In this document: positions 1 to 7,567 of the stretch, in pieces | Layout of the letters: each line of letters begins with the position of its first letter | Position numbering within the stretch: position 1 is the stretch's first letter | Assembly (NCBI GenBank): GCA_023417985.1 | Contig: JAEZDV010000118.1 | Span: 1 to 21,737, forward strand | From: Actinomycetes bacterium | Lineage (GTDB): Bacteria; Actinomycetota; Actinomycetes; Mycobacteriales; Mycobacteriaceae | Reading direction: 5' to 3' | Length of the DNA: 21,737 bases | Program-made: the position numbers and the translations under genes | Notes under the pieces: model-generated | The model's input: only the letters and a program-made list of their open reading frames with translations | Told to the model about the DNA's origin: nothing | Database searches by the model: none

Positions 1-770
1 CGCCGGTGTCGTCGGTACCGGTCTCGTGAGCACCGGCGCGAGAAACACCGCTGCGAGCACGCAGACGAGCGGGACCGCCATCGCGGTGGTGAGCGAGGTG
101 ACCTCGGAGAGCCAACCGATACAGGCCGGGCCCGCCAGGAACCCGAGATAGCCGAGACCGACGACCCGCGGCATGTCGGCACCGGGCGACCCGGATTCGA
201 GATTGCCGGCCGCAGTGAAGAACTGAGGGACTGCACCCGACAGGCCCAGACCGAACAGCGCTCACCCGGCGAGAGTCAGGGGCAGCACCGGCGACACGAT
301 CACGGTGCCCATGCCCACGGCCGCCACCAGCGTTCCGTATCCGATCACGCCGGCACCGCCGATGCGTGCTGACCCGGTCGGCGACGAATCTGCCGAGTGT
401 CATCGTTGCGGAGAACGCGCCGAAGGCGAGTGCCGCCACCGACGCCGGGCTGTCGAGCCGCTCCTGGGCTTGGAGAGCACTCCACTCGTGCGCCACCGCT
501 TCACAGAGCACGAGCGTGAATGCGACACCACCGAGCAACACGATCCGACGCGAATAGCTCCCGCGCCGTTCCGGCGACGACGACCGGCGGGGTGCCGGTG
601 AGGTGTGGACGAGATGCCGCCCGGACGTAGCGATCAGGAGCACCGACACCGCTCCGGCTGCCGCGAGCGTGACCGGAAAGGGCGAGCAGGAATCCGTTGA
701 CTCCGAAGACCCGTGGACACGGCGACCCGCGGGCGAACGAGCCGGGCATCCTTCGCACAGAATCAGGCAC
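1..770 (-). pseudogene. Decayed MFS transporter gene, cut by the left edge
   Basis: Read on the minus strand, three frames together give the C-terminal half of a major facilitator superfamily permease. Recognisable pieces are a TM1-like VFGVNGFLLAL (about 680-715), a TM6-like segment (about 620-690), the TM7 to TM9 region with ATMTLGRFVADRV (about 370-540), and a last part with GLGYLGFLAGPACIGW (about 100-180). Three lesions are visible. The first piece joins TM6 directly in another frame near 684-692, so most of the N-terminal domain is missing. A frameshift lies near 364-370, just after FVADRV. An in-frame TGA at 262-264 interrupts LAG-stop-ALFGLGLSG. It lies downstream of bkdC on the same strand, and its start is uncertain (ATG at 770 or 749). 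Family assignment rests on the motif pattern; the original substrate cannot be told. Confidence 0.75.
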
Positions 771-814
771 GTGGAAACGTTACCGATCCCGGTCGCGAAA
801 CCCGGGAATCCGGG

Positions 815-2110
815 TCATGCACCCCCGAGGAGCGCGGGCACCGGGTCGCCGAGGAAGCGTCCGATCCCGGCGAGCGCACGGCCGGCCTGTTCACCGTCGA
901 CGAGACGGTGGTCGAACGAGAGCGACAGACTCGCGACCTTCCGGACGGCGAGTGCGCCGTCGAGCACCCACGGACGGTCGGCGATGGCACCGACCGCGAG
1001 GATCGCGGATTCCCCCGGGTTGAGGATCGGTGTGCCCGCTTCGATCCCGAAGACCCCGATGTTGGTGACCGACACCGTGGAACCGGTCAGCTCGGAAGGT
1101 GACGCCCGCCCGGTTCGTGCCCGATCCGCGGCGTCGGCGATGGCACCGGCCAACTCCGGAAGCGGCAGGCGCGCGGCGTCGCGCACGACCGGAACCTTCA
1201 GTCCGTCCGGTGTGGCGGCGGCGATCCCGAGATGGACGTCGTGGTGGACGACGATTTCCCCGGCGTCGCCATCCCAGCGCGAATTGAGCGACGGTTCCTC
1301 GGCGATCGCGCGTATCAAGGCCCGCGCGACGATCGTCAATGCGGTCAGATGCCTCCCGTCGAATGCAGGTTCGCTGCGCAAGCGGGTAACGAGGTCCACG
1401 GTGCCGGTCACGTCGCAGGTGAGGAACAGTGTCGCGTGCGGCGCGGTGAATGCACTGCGGGTCACCGCGTCCGCCGTGCGCTTGCGGACGCCGCGGATCG
1501 GTACCCGGGTGCTCGGCGCGGTCGGTGCCCCGGTACTCCGAGCATCCTCGCTGGTGTGGCGGCCGGCGGTCCCGGCCGCACGGCGCACGTCGTCGGAGGT
1601 GATCACACCACCGGGGCCGGTACCGCTCACCTCGGCGAGATCGATCCCTCGCAGTACCGCTTCGCGGCGCGCGGCAGGCTTGGCATCCGGCCGGTGCATC
1701 GCTCCCGCGGTGCCGTCCGAGGTGGTTTCGGGAGTGCGGGTCCGTGTGGCCCTCCGGCTCACCGGGGCGGCGCCCGGGCCGTAGCCGACGAGCACCGCCG
1801 GGCGCGCTTCGGACGTTGCGCCCTGCGAGGGGGCTTCGGTCGGGGCTTCACCTGCCGGTGCGGCGCCGCCCGCGATACCCAGGAGCGGACTGCCCACCGG
1901 GATCGTCTCGCCCGGCGCCGCGAGAAGTTCGGCGACGGTGCCGGCGAACGGTGACGGCAGTTCGACCGTCGCCTTCGCCGTCTCCACCTCGCCGATAACC
2001 TGATTGAGCTCGAGTCGGTCACCGACCTTTACGGACCATGCCACCCACTCGCCTTCGGTGAGGCCTTCCCCGAGATCCGGTAGGCGGAACTCCTCGACGG
2101 ACTGCGACAT
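815..2110 (-). CDS. bkdC: Branched-chain 2-oxoacid dehydrogenase E2 (dihydrolipoamide acyltransferase)
   Basis: E2 core of the branched-chain 2-oxoacid dehydrogenase complex; it moves the acyl group from E1 through its lipoyl arm to CoA. The 431-residue protein has one lipoyl domain (about 5-80, lipoyl lysine K46 in ETAKA), an Ala/Pro-rich linker, a peripheral subunit-binding domain (about 143-178, GTGPGGVITSDDV) and a C-terminal acyltransferase domain ending in DHRLVDG (catalytic H401, D405). The chosen ATG at 2110 has a strong GGAAGGA ribosome site 7-8 bases ahead. An in-frame ATG at 2128 overlaps the bkdB stop as ATGA and would add six residues (MTEGKT), so both starts are possible. Third gene of the bkd operon. 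A single lipoyl domain fits bkd-type E2; a pyruvate-type E2 is less likely given the neighbours. Confidence 0.93.
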   Translation of the reverse strand: MSQSVEEFRLPDLGEGLTEGEWVAWSVKVGDRLELNQVIGEVETAKATVELPSPFAGTVAELLAAPGETIPVGSPLLGIAGGAAPAGEAPTEAPSQGATSEARPAVLVGYGPGAAPVSRRATRTRTPETTSDGTAGAMHRPDAKPAARREAVLRGIDLAEVSGTGPGGVITSDDVRRAAGTAGRHTSEDARSTGAPTAPSTRVPIRGVRKRTADAVTRSAFTAPHATLFLTCDVTGTVDLVTRLRSEPAFDGRHLTALTIVARALIRAIAEEPSLNSRWDGDAGEIVVHHDVHLGIAAATPDGLKVPVVRDAARLPLPELAGAIADAADRARTGRASPSELTGSTVSVTNIGVFGIEAGTPILNPGESAILAVGAIADRPWVLDGALAVRKVASLSLSFDHRLVDGEQAGRALAGIGRFLGDPVPALLGGA

Positions 2111-2124
2111 CGTTTTTCCTTCCG

Positions 2125-3108
2125 TCATGCCGCGACCGCGCGATCCACGGCGGCGAGGATCCGGTCGGGGTCCGGACGGTGGTGTGCTTCGAGCTTGGCG
2201 GGCGGATACGGAATGTCGAACCCGCCGACGCGCAGCACGGGCGCCTCGAGTTGGTAGAAGCACCGCTCGGTGATGTGCGCGGCGATCTCCGCGCCGATAC
2301 CGCAGAACACGGGCGCTTCCTGCACGACGACCAGGCGGCCGGTGCGGCGCACGGACTCCTCGATGGTGTCGAAGTCGATGGGTGACAGCGACCGGAGATC
2401 GATGACCTCGAGCGACTGTCCCTCGGTGGCAGCGATTTCCGCGGCTCGCAGCGCGGGAGGGATCATCGCGCCGAATGTCACGACGGTGACGTCGCTTCCC
2501 GCGCGAACGATGCGGGCACGGTCGAGTGGGAGGTCCGGTCCGCTGTCCAGATCGACCTCGCCGCGCTCCCAGTACCGGTGCTTGGGTTCGAGGAACACCA
2601 CGGGATCGTCGAGGGCGACAGCTTGCTGGATCATCCAGTACGCATCCGAGGGGCTGCCCGGGCTCACCGTGCGGAGCCCGGCGGTGTGGGCGAAGTATGC
2701 TTCGGGCGATTCCGAATGGTGTTCTACCGCACCGATTCCGCCGCCATAGGGAATGCGGATGGTCAGGGGAGCGGTCACCGCGCCCGCGGTTCGATAGTGG
2801 ATCTTCGCGACCTGCGAGACGATCTGGTCGAAGGCGGGATAGACGAAGCCGTCGAACTGGATCTCGCACACCGGCCGGTAGCCGCGTAGCGCCATCCCGA
2901 ATGCGGTTCCCACGATGCCCGATTCCGCGAGTGGAGTATCCATCACCCGCCCTTCACCGAAGTCTTTCTGCAACGTGTCGGTGACCCGGAAGACGCCGCC
3001 GAGCCGGCCGACGTCCTCGCCCATCACGATCACTTTCCGGTCCTGTTCGAGAACCCGGCGCAGCCCGGCGTTGAGTGCCGCGCCGAGCGCCATCGTCGTG
3101 GTGGTCAT
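2125..3108 (-). CDS. bkdB: Branched-chain 2-oxoacid dehydrogenase E1 beta subunit
   Basis: Beta subunit of the thiamine diphosphate-dependent E1 heterotetramer, which decarboxylates 2-oxoisovalerate, 2-oxoisocaproate and 2-oxo-3-methylvalerate. The 327 residues fit the family length. Family features seen are VMGEDVGRLGGVFRVT near the N-terminus, DTPLAESGIVG carrying the glutamate that activates the cofactor (E62), and EHHSESPEAYFAHTAGL, typical of the branched-chain rather than the pyruvate enzyme. The C-terminal transketolase domain (about 200-327) ends with GGFDIPYPP. The start ATG at 3108 overlaps the bkdA stop as ATGA and is preceded by GGAGG, so translation is probably coupled to the alpha subunit, suiting a fixed 1:1 ratio. 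Confidence 0.94.
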   Translation of the reverse strand: MTTTTMALGAALNAGLRRVLEQDRKVIVMGEDVGRLGGVFRVTDTLQKDFGEGRVMDTPLAESGIVGTAFGMALRGYRPVCEIQFDGFVYPAFDQIVSQVAKIHYRTAGAVTAPLTIRIPYGGGIGAVEHHSESPEAYFAHTAGLRTVSPGSPSDAYWMIQQAVALDDPVVFLEPKHRYWERGEVDLDSGPDLPLDRARIVRAGSDVTVVTFGAMIPPALRAAEIAATEGQSLEVIDLRSLSPIDFDTIEESVRRTGRLVVVQEAPVFCGIGAEIAAHITERCFYQLEAPVLRVGGFDIPYPPAKLEAHHRPDPDRILAAVDRAVAA

Positions 3109-4205
3109 CGCACGGCCTCCTCGTCGGTGTCGGTGAAACTCGCGAGGTAGCCGGCGTATCCGGCGCGTTCCTGCGCGAGCAGCGAATGGTCGGTGGCGTA
3201 GACGTGATCGAACATCGTCAGTGGGTGCGGGTCGGGGAGTTCGAGGGTGCCGCGGCGCAGTCGCATCGCGGCGTCCCCGGCGGCAGAGTCGACGTCGTCG
3301 AAGAACGACGCATCCACAAGGCTTTCGCGTTCGAGCAGGCGTCGCAGGCGGTCCACGGGATCGCGGGCCTTCCATGCTTCGAGGTCGGCGGCGGCGCGGT
3401 ACCGGCCCGGGTCGTCCGAGGTGGTGTGCGGCCCCATCCGGTAGGTGAGCGCTTCGACGAAGAAGGGGCCGGAGCCTTCGCGGGCGTGCCGGGCCGCCTG
3501 CCGGGTGACCGCGAGAACCGCGAGCACGTCGTTGCCGTCGACCTGCACGGCCGGCATCCCGAACCCCGCCGCGCGCTGTGCGAGCGGTACCGGGCTCTGC
3601 ACCTGAGTGGGGGCGCTGATCGCCCAGTGATTGTTCTGGCAGAAGAAGACGACCCCGGCGCCCCAGCCGACGGCGAACGCCAGCGCCTCCGAGATGTCGC
3701 CTTCACTGGTGGCGCCGTCGCCGAAATAGACGATGGTGGCGATGTCGGCGCCGTCGAGTTTCGCTCCCATCGCGTAGCCGGTCGCGTGCAGTCCCTGCGC
3801 GCCGACGACGATCGCCGGGTTGGTCGTATTTACGTCAGCGGGATTCCAGCCGGAGTGGGCGCAACCGCGCCACAGGGCGGTCATGTCGGCGGGGTCGACG
3901 CCGCGACACCATGCGACGGCATGCTCGCGGTAGCTGGTGAAGACATAGTCGTCGGCGTCGAGCGCGCGGGCGGAGCCGACCTGCGCGGCCTCCTGCCCGG
4001 TCATCGGCGCCCAGAGCCCGAGTTCCCCCTGCCGTTGCAGCGCGGTGGCCTCGGCGTCGAGCCGGCGGACGACCACCAGGTCGCGGTAGAGGTCGCGGAG
4101 CCGGGCGGGCCCGATGTCGGCGACCGCTGCGCTGTAGGCAGGATTGTGGACGCGTTGACCGTCGGGCTGGATCAACTGGACCGGGTGGGGCGTGGATACA
4201 ACCAT
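3105..4205 (-). CDS. bkdA: Branched-chain 2-oxoacid dehydrogenase E1 alpha subunit
   Basis: Alpha subunit of E1, 366 residues. The thiamine diphosphate motif is complete: GDG at 162-164 followed by NN at 191-192 (GDGATSEGD...CQNNHWAIS). Also visible are SYREHAVAW around 91-99 and the active-site loop region YRMGPHTTSDDPGRYR. The ATG at 4205 has GAGGTGA five bases upstream. It is first in the operon bkdA-bkdB-bkdC and its stop overlaps the bkdB start by four bases. The 179-base gap upstream is shared with a divergent Lrp/AsnC gene, the arrangement known for bkd operons controlled by BkdR-type Lrp proteins. A pyruvate E1 alpha is the main alternative; the tripartite operon and the Lrp neighbour favour the branched-chain enzyme. 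Confidence 0.93.
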   Translation of the reverse strand: MVVSTPHPVQLIQPDGQRVHNPAYSAAVADIGPARLRDLYRDLVVVRRLDAEATALQRQGELGLWAPMTGQEAAQVGSARALDADDYVFTSYREHAVAWCRGVDPADMTALWRGCAHSGWNPADVNTTNPAIVVGAQGLHATGYAMGAKLDGADIATIVYFGDGATSEGDISEALAFAVGWGAGVVFFCQNNHWAISAPTQVQSPVPLAQRAAGFGMPAVQVDGNDVLAVLAVTRQAARHAREGSGPFFVEALTYRMGPHTTSDDPGRYRAAADLEAWKARDPVDRLRRLLERESLVDASFFDDVDSAAGDAAMRLRRGTLELPDPHPLTMFDHVYATDHSLLAQERAGYAGYLASFTDTDEEAVR

Positions 4206-4287
4206 CGGGTCACCTCGTGGGTGTCGTCCGGGTGAGCCGGGTGGGCCGCACCGGAGTGTCAGTGCCGGATCGAGCAGTGGTGTACCT

Positions 4288-4318
4288 CACATAATCCTCT
4301 CGCGGGGTGTATGCGCAA
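4288..4318 (-). promoter_or_regulatory. Possible bkdABC promoter
   Basis: On the minus strand a TTGCGC (4313-4318) and an ATTATG (4290-4295) are 17 bases apart, about 85 bases upstream of the bkdA start, in the most A/T-rich part of the bkdA to lrp gap. Two TGCGCA palindromes (4312-4317 and 4335-4340), 23 bases apart, flank or overlap this site and could be part of an Lrp-family binding region. The hexamers match consensus only loosely, so this is a position suggestion. Confidence 0.28.
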
Positions 4319-4384
4319 TCGATGCCCGGTGGAGTGCGCAGAAAGCACAGTCGCGGATTGGTTCGGAGTGGCAGACTGCGGAGA

Positions 4385-4858
4385 ATGACCAGTTTGGACG
4401 GGACCGACGCACGGTTGCTGCTCGAGCTCGCTCGCACGCCGCGTGCGACCGGTGTCGAGTTGTCGCAGCGACTGGGCCTTTCGCGGAACACGGTTCAGGC
4501 GCGGCTGAGCCGATGGGACGCCGAAGGGGTGCTCGCCTCGTTCGAGCGTCGCGTCGATCCTGTCGCGCTCGGGTATCCGCTCGCCGCATACGTCGACACC
4601 CGGGTCGACCAGCACCGGCTCGATGCCGTGGTCGACGAACTCGCCCGGATTCCCGAGGTCACCGAGGTATACGGGGTCACCGGGCCCATCGACCTGTCCG
4701 TGAAGATCGTGGCCCGCGACGCCGACGACCTGTACCGGCTCGCGGAACGGATTCTCGGGATTCCGGGTGTCGAACGCACCGACATGTCGCTGGTGATGCG
4801 CGAACTGGTGCCGCAGCGCACCGCACCGCTGCTCCGCCGGGCGGCCGGAGCCGAATAA
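4385..4858 (+). CDS. Lrp/AsnC-family transcriptional regulator, likely regulator of bkdABC
   Basis: A 157-residue Lrp/AsnC protein: N-terminal winged helix-turn-helix (about 1-50, including ELSQRLGLSRNTVQARLSRW) and C-terminal RAM ligand-sensing domain (about 65-145, with VTEVYGVTGPIDLSVKI). The ATG at 4385 gives the usual family length and starts at the typical TSLDGTDARLL. An in-frame ATG at 4307 would add 26 basic residues untypical of the family. It is divergent from bkdA across a 179-base gap. By analogy with BkdR of Pseudomonas, an Lrp protein that responds to branched-chain amino acids, it probably controls bkdABC and its own gene; that role is inferred from position. Confidence 0.9.
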   Translation: MTSLDGTDARLLLELARTPRATGVELSQRLGLSRNTVQARLSRWDAEGVLASFERRVDPVALGYPLAAYVDTRVDQHRLDAVVDELARIPEVTEVYGVTGPIDLSVKIVARDADDLYRLAERILGIPGVERTDMSLVMRELVPQRTAPLLRRAAGAE

Positions 4859-4879
4859 CGTACGGTGCCCGCCGACGCG

Positions 4880-5350
4880 TCAGGTCGCCGTGGAGGTGAC
4901 CAGTTGCGCCAGTGCTTTCCGGATCTGTTCGGGGATGGGCACCGGCTTCCGGGTCTGCATGTCGATGTAGACGTGCACGAAACGTCCGGTAGCGGCGGGC
5001 TGCAGCGAGCCCTCCGAATCCCGGAAGATCGCGAGGGAGTAGGTCACGGAGCGTGTACCGAGACGCTGCACCGCGAGCCCGACCTGGAGCCGGTCGGGGA
5101 AGGACAGTTCGGCGAGGTAGCGGCACGAGGTCTCCGCGACCACCCCGATCGCGTCGAGTTCCCGGATGTCGACCCCGGTCGTGGCCATGAGCCAGCCGTT
5201 GACCGCGGAGTCGAAGTACGAGTAGTAGGTGACGTTGTTGACGTGACCGTAGTGGTCGTTGTCGGCCCAGCGTGTCTGCATGGGCCAGAGCACCGGGAAC
5301 TGCTCCGGATCAGGCTGTGCGGCGGGTCTCGTCGGCTGACAGTTGCTCAC
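4880..5350 (-). CDS. 4HBT-type acyl-CoA thioesterase
   Basis: Hot-dog fold thioesterase of the YbgC/4-hydroxybenzoyl-CoA thioesterase family; it hydrolyses acyl-CoA or aryl-CoA thioesters in the cytoplasm. The motif RWADNDHYGHVNNVTYYSYFD (28 onward) holds the expected catalytic aspartate (about D32). The 156-residue length assumes the GTG at 5350, which keeps the N-terminal strand (EQFPVLWPM) normally found before this motif; an ATG at 5281 would cut it off and has no visible ribosome site. With the GTG start the gene overlaps the 3' end of the BenE-type transporter gene by 41 bases, so the two are probably co-transcribed. It converges on the lrp gene with only 21 bases between stops. The acyl substrate is unknown; an aromatic acyl-CoA is conceivable because of the transporter. 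Confidence 0.87.
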   Translation of the reverse strand: MSNCQPTRPAAQPDPEQFPVLWPMQTRWADNDHYGHVNNVTYYSYFDSAVNGWLMATTGVDIRELDAIGVVAETSCRYLAELSFPDRLQVGLAVQRLGTRSVTYSLAIFRDSEGSLQPAATGRFVHVYIDMQTRKPVPIPEQIRKALAQLVTSTAT

Positions 5351-6590
5351 CCTTCGACGATAGTGCTCCCCGGACGGCAAGTCCGACCAACAGCGCCCAG
5401 AATGCAGAACCGACACCGAAAATCGACAAACCGGATGCCGCGACGAGGAAGGTGACCACCGCCGCCTCGCGGCCGTTCGGGTCGCCGAGGGCCGCGGAGA
5501 GAGCGGCGCCGAGGGTCGCCAGGAGCGCGAGGCCTGCCACGGTTTCGACGACCCCAGCGGGAGCGAGTACCACCAGCGCGGCGAGGCCGGACGAACACAG
5601 AGCCAGCACGAGGTAGGACCAGCCTGCAGTCCACGCCGCCACCCAGCGACGCTCGGGATCGGGGTCCGCATCTGGTGCGGCGGCGAGTGCCGCGCTGATG
5701 GCGGCGAGATTGACGGCGTGGCCACCCGCCGGGGCGCCGGCGATCGTGCCGAGGCCGGTCACCGTCATCACCGCACGCCAGGGCGTTCGGTACCCGAACG
5801 ACCGGAGCACGGCGGTACCCGGAATGTTCTGCGACGCCATGGTCACGATGTAGAGAGGAAGCGCGATCCCCAGCAACGCCTGCCACGTCCAGGACGGTGC
5901 CGTCAGTTCTGGATGGGGGACGAGTTCGGTGGGTGCCACCGACGTGCCCGTGCGGATGAGGTGGACCACGATCACCGCCGTCGCGGCGGCGAACGCGCCC
6001 GGGACCGCCCATCGGGGCCGCGCGCGTTGCAGCACCAGCCACGCCAGCGCGACCGGTGCGATCACCGCGGGGGAGTCGGCCAGCGCGGTGACCGGTGCCA
6101 GGCACAACGGCACGAGGATGCCCGCGAGCATCGCCTGCGCCAGGGAGACGGGAATCGACGCGATCACTCGTCCGAGCAGGGGCCAGAACCCGGTCGCCAC
6201 GACGGCCACGCCGACGACGACGAATGCTCCGACCGCTGCCGGCCATCCGCCGGTGACCACGCCGGTACCGGCGAGCAGGGCAGCGCCGGGTGTCGACCAC
6301 GCGAGCGTGATGGGTGTACGAAACCGGCGCGAGAGCCACAGGATGCCCAGGCCCTGGGTCAGGCACAGCGCGGCGAGCCCGGAGGCCGCTTCGACGGGTG
6401 AGGCACCGACCGCGCGAAGCCCGGTGAGCACGACCGCGAAGGAGCTGGTGAATCCGACGAGCGCGGTCACGATCCCCGCTGTGATCGGCCGCGAGATCGG
6501 TGCGACCTCGCCGTTCGGCGTCGACGGGGCGTTCGGCGGGGAATCGGTCACGGAGCGGCATTGTGCCGGATCGCGCATGGTGATGCGCAT
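5310..6590 (-). CDS. BenE-family transporter (benzoate/H+ symporter type)
   Basis: A 426-residue integral membrane protein with about 11-12 hydrophobic spans. It matches the BenE family, whose founding member imports benzoate with protons: N-terminal TAGIVTALVGFTSSFAVVL, then FRTPITLAWSTPGAALL, and later ASQNIPGTAVLRSFGY and GGHAVNLAAISAA. No benzoate degradation genes are in the window, so the substrate could be another aromatic or organic acid. The start is ambiguous: ATG at 6590, ATG at 6578 or a later GTG; only the unconserved tail changes. The gap to the divergent sulfurtransferase start is 28 bases, so their promoters must overlap each other or the coding starts. The downstream thioesterase begins inside this gene. 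Confidence 0.88.
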   Translation of the reverse strand: MRITMRDPAQCRSVTDSPPNAPSTPNGEVAPISRPITAGIVTALVGFTSSFAVVLTGLRAVGASPVEAASGLAALCLTQGLGILWLSRRFRTPITLAWSTPGAALLAGTGVVTGGWPAAVGAFVVVGVAVVATGFWPLLGRVIASIPVSLAQAMLAGILVPLCLAPVTALADSPAVIAPVALAWLVLQRARPRWAVPGAFAAATAVIVVHLIRTGTSVAPTELVPHPELTAPSWTWQALLGIALPLYIVTMASQNIPGTAVLRSFGYRTPWRAVMTVTGLGTIAGAPAGGHAVNLAAISAALAAAPDADPDPERRWVAAWTAGWSYLVLALCSSGLAALVVLAPAGVVETVAGLALLATLGAALSAALGDPNGREAAVVTFLVAASGLSIFGVGSAFWALLVGLAVRGALSSKGEQLSADETRRTA

Positions 6591-6618
6591 CCGTCCTGTT
6601 CCGTGCCAGGATCGGAAG

Positions 6619-7458
6619 ATGCCCGCTACTCACGTGCTCATCTCGTCGTTCGACCTGGCGCAGGCGGTCGAACAAGGTAAACCGCCGGTCCTGCTCGATG
6701 TGAGGTGGACCCTCGGCGACGCCCACGGAATCGAGCGGTACTACCGGGGTCACATCCCCGGGGCGGTCTACGTAGACCTCGATTCGGAGCTGGCCGGTCC
6801 GCCGTCGCTCGAACGGGGCCGCCACCCCCTTCCCGATATCGCGCATCTGCAACAAGCGGCGCGACGCTGGGGTATTTCCGACGGAGACGCGGTCGTCGCG
6901 TACGACGCGTCCGGGGGGCTCGCGGCGGCCCGAGCGTGGTGGTTGCTGCGCTGGGCGGGCCTGACCGATGTCCGCCTGCTCGACGGCGGACTGCAGGCGT
7001 GGACCGCCGGTGGACACGATGTGGCCGCCGGCCCGGGGGAGCACCCACATCCGGGGAACGTGTCGTTGAGTGCCGGACACCTGCCGACCGTGGACACCGA
7101 CGACGTGGCACGTTTTCCGTCGCACGGCGTGCTGCTGGACGCGCGTGCGTCCGAGCGTTTCCGGGGCGAGGAGGAACCTGTCGATCGTCGCGCCGGGCAT
7201 GTTCCCGGGGCGATCAGCGCCCCGACCACCGAAAACCTTCGGGAGGACGGTTCGTTCCGGCCCCCGGACCAGCTGGCGGCGCGGTTCGAGAGGCTCGGGG
7301 TGACGGGCGGTGACGTCGCCGTCTACTGCGGTTCGGGGGTCCACGCGGCGCACGAGATCGCTGCGTTGGCCATCGTGGGGATCGATGCGGCGCTCTATCC
7401 AGGATCGTGGTCGCAGTGGTCGGCCGATGCGCGCCGACCCGTGGCGACAGGGAGCTGA
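6619..7458 (+). CDS. Two-domain sulfurtransferase (rhodanese / 3-mercaptopyruvate type)
   Basis: A 279-residue tandem rhodanese protein. The first, inactive domain (about 1-125) has LLDVRWTL, GHIPGAVYVDLD and DASGGLAAARAWWLL; the second (about 145-275) has LLDARASERFRG, RAGHVPGAISAP and the active loop CGSGVHA with the persulfide cysteine at about C237. Such enzymes move sulfur from thiosulfate or 3-mercaptopyruvate to cyanide or another thiophile. The CGSGV loop is shared by both types, so the donor cannot be decided. The ATG at 6619 gives the family length; an in-frame ATG at 6583 would overlap the divergent transporter. It is probably monocistronic, because the next gene starts 109 bases on with its own signal peptide. 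Confidence 0.9.
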   Translation: MPATHVLISSFDLAQAVEQGKPPVLLDVRWTLGDAHGIERYYRGHIPGAVYVDLDSELAGPPSLERGRHPLPDIAHLQQAARRWGISDGDAVVAYDASGGLAAARAWWLLRWAGLTDVRLLDGGLQAWTAGGHDVAAGPGEHPHPGNVSLSAGHLPTVDTDDVARFPSHGVLLDARASERFRGEEEPVDRRAGHVPGAISAPTTENLREDGSFRPPDQLAARFERLGVTGGDVAVYCGSGVHAAHEIAALAIVGIDAALYPGSWSQWSADARRPVATGS

Positions 7459-7567
7459 GCCGGCAATTCCAGGGACCTTGCTACGGTGGCGGGCCGGGAA
7501 TCCGTCGGTGCTGTGAGTGGACGTCGCACTCTGTTCGCCGGTACAGGTGCTGTGTAAATTCGGGTGA

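Noticed and set aside
603..1784. 393-codon plus-strand open frame opposite bkdC
   Set aside because: Antisense shadow of a clear E2 gene; Ser/Arg/Ala-rich with no recognisable domain.
2111..2869. Long upstream in-frame extension of bkdC
   Set aside because: It runs antisense-like through bkdB in another frame; the lipoyl domain begins right after the ATG at 2110, which has a strong ribosome site.
3075..4235. 386-codon plus-strand open frame opposite bkdA
   Set aside because: Antisense shadow of a clear E1 alpha gene.
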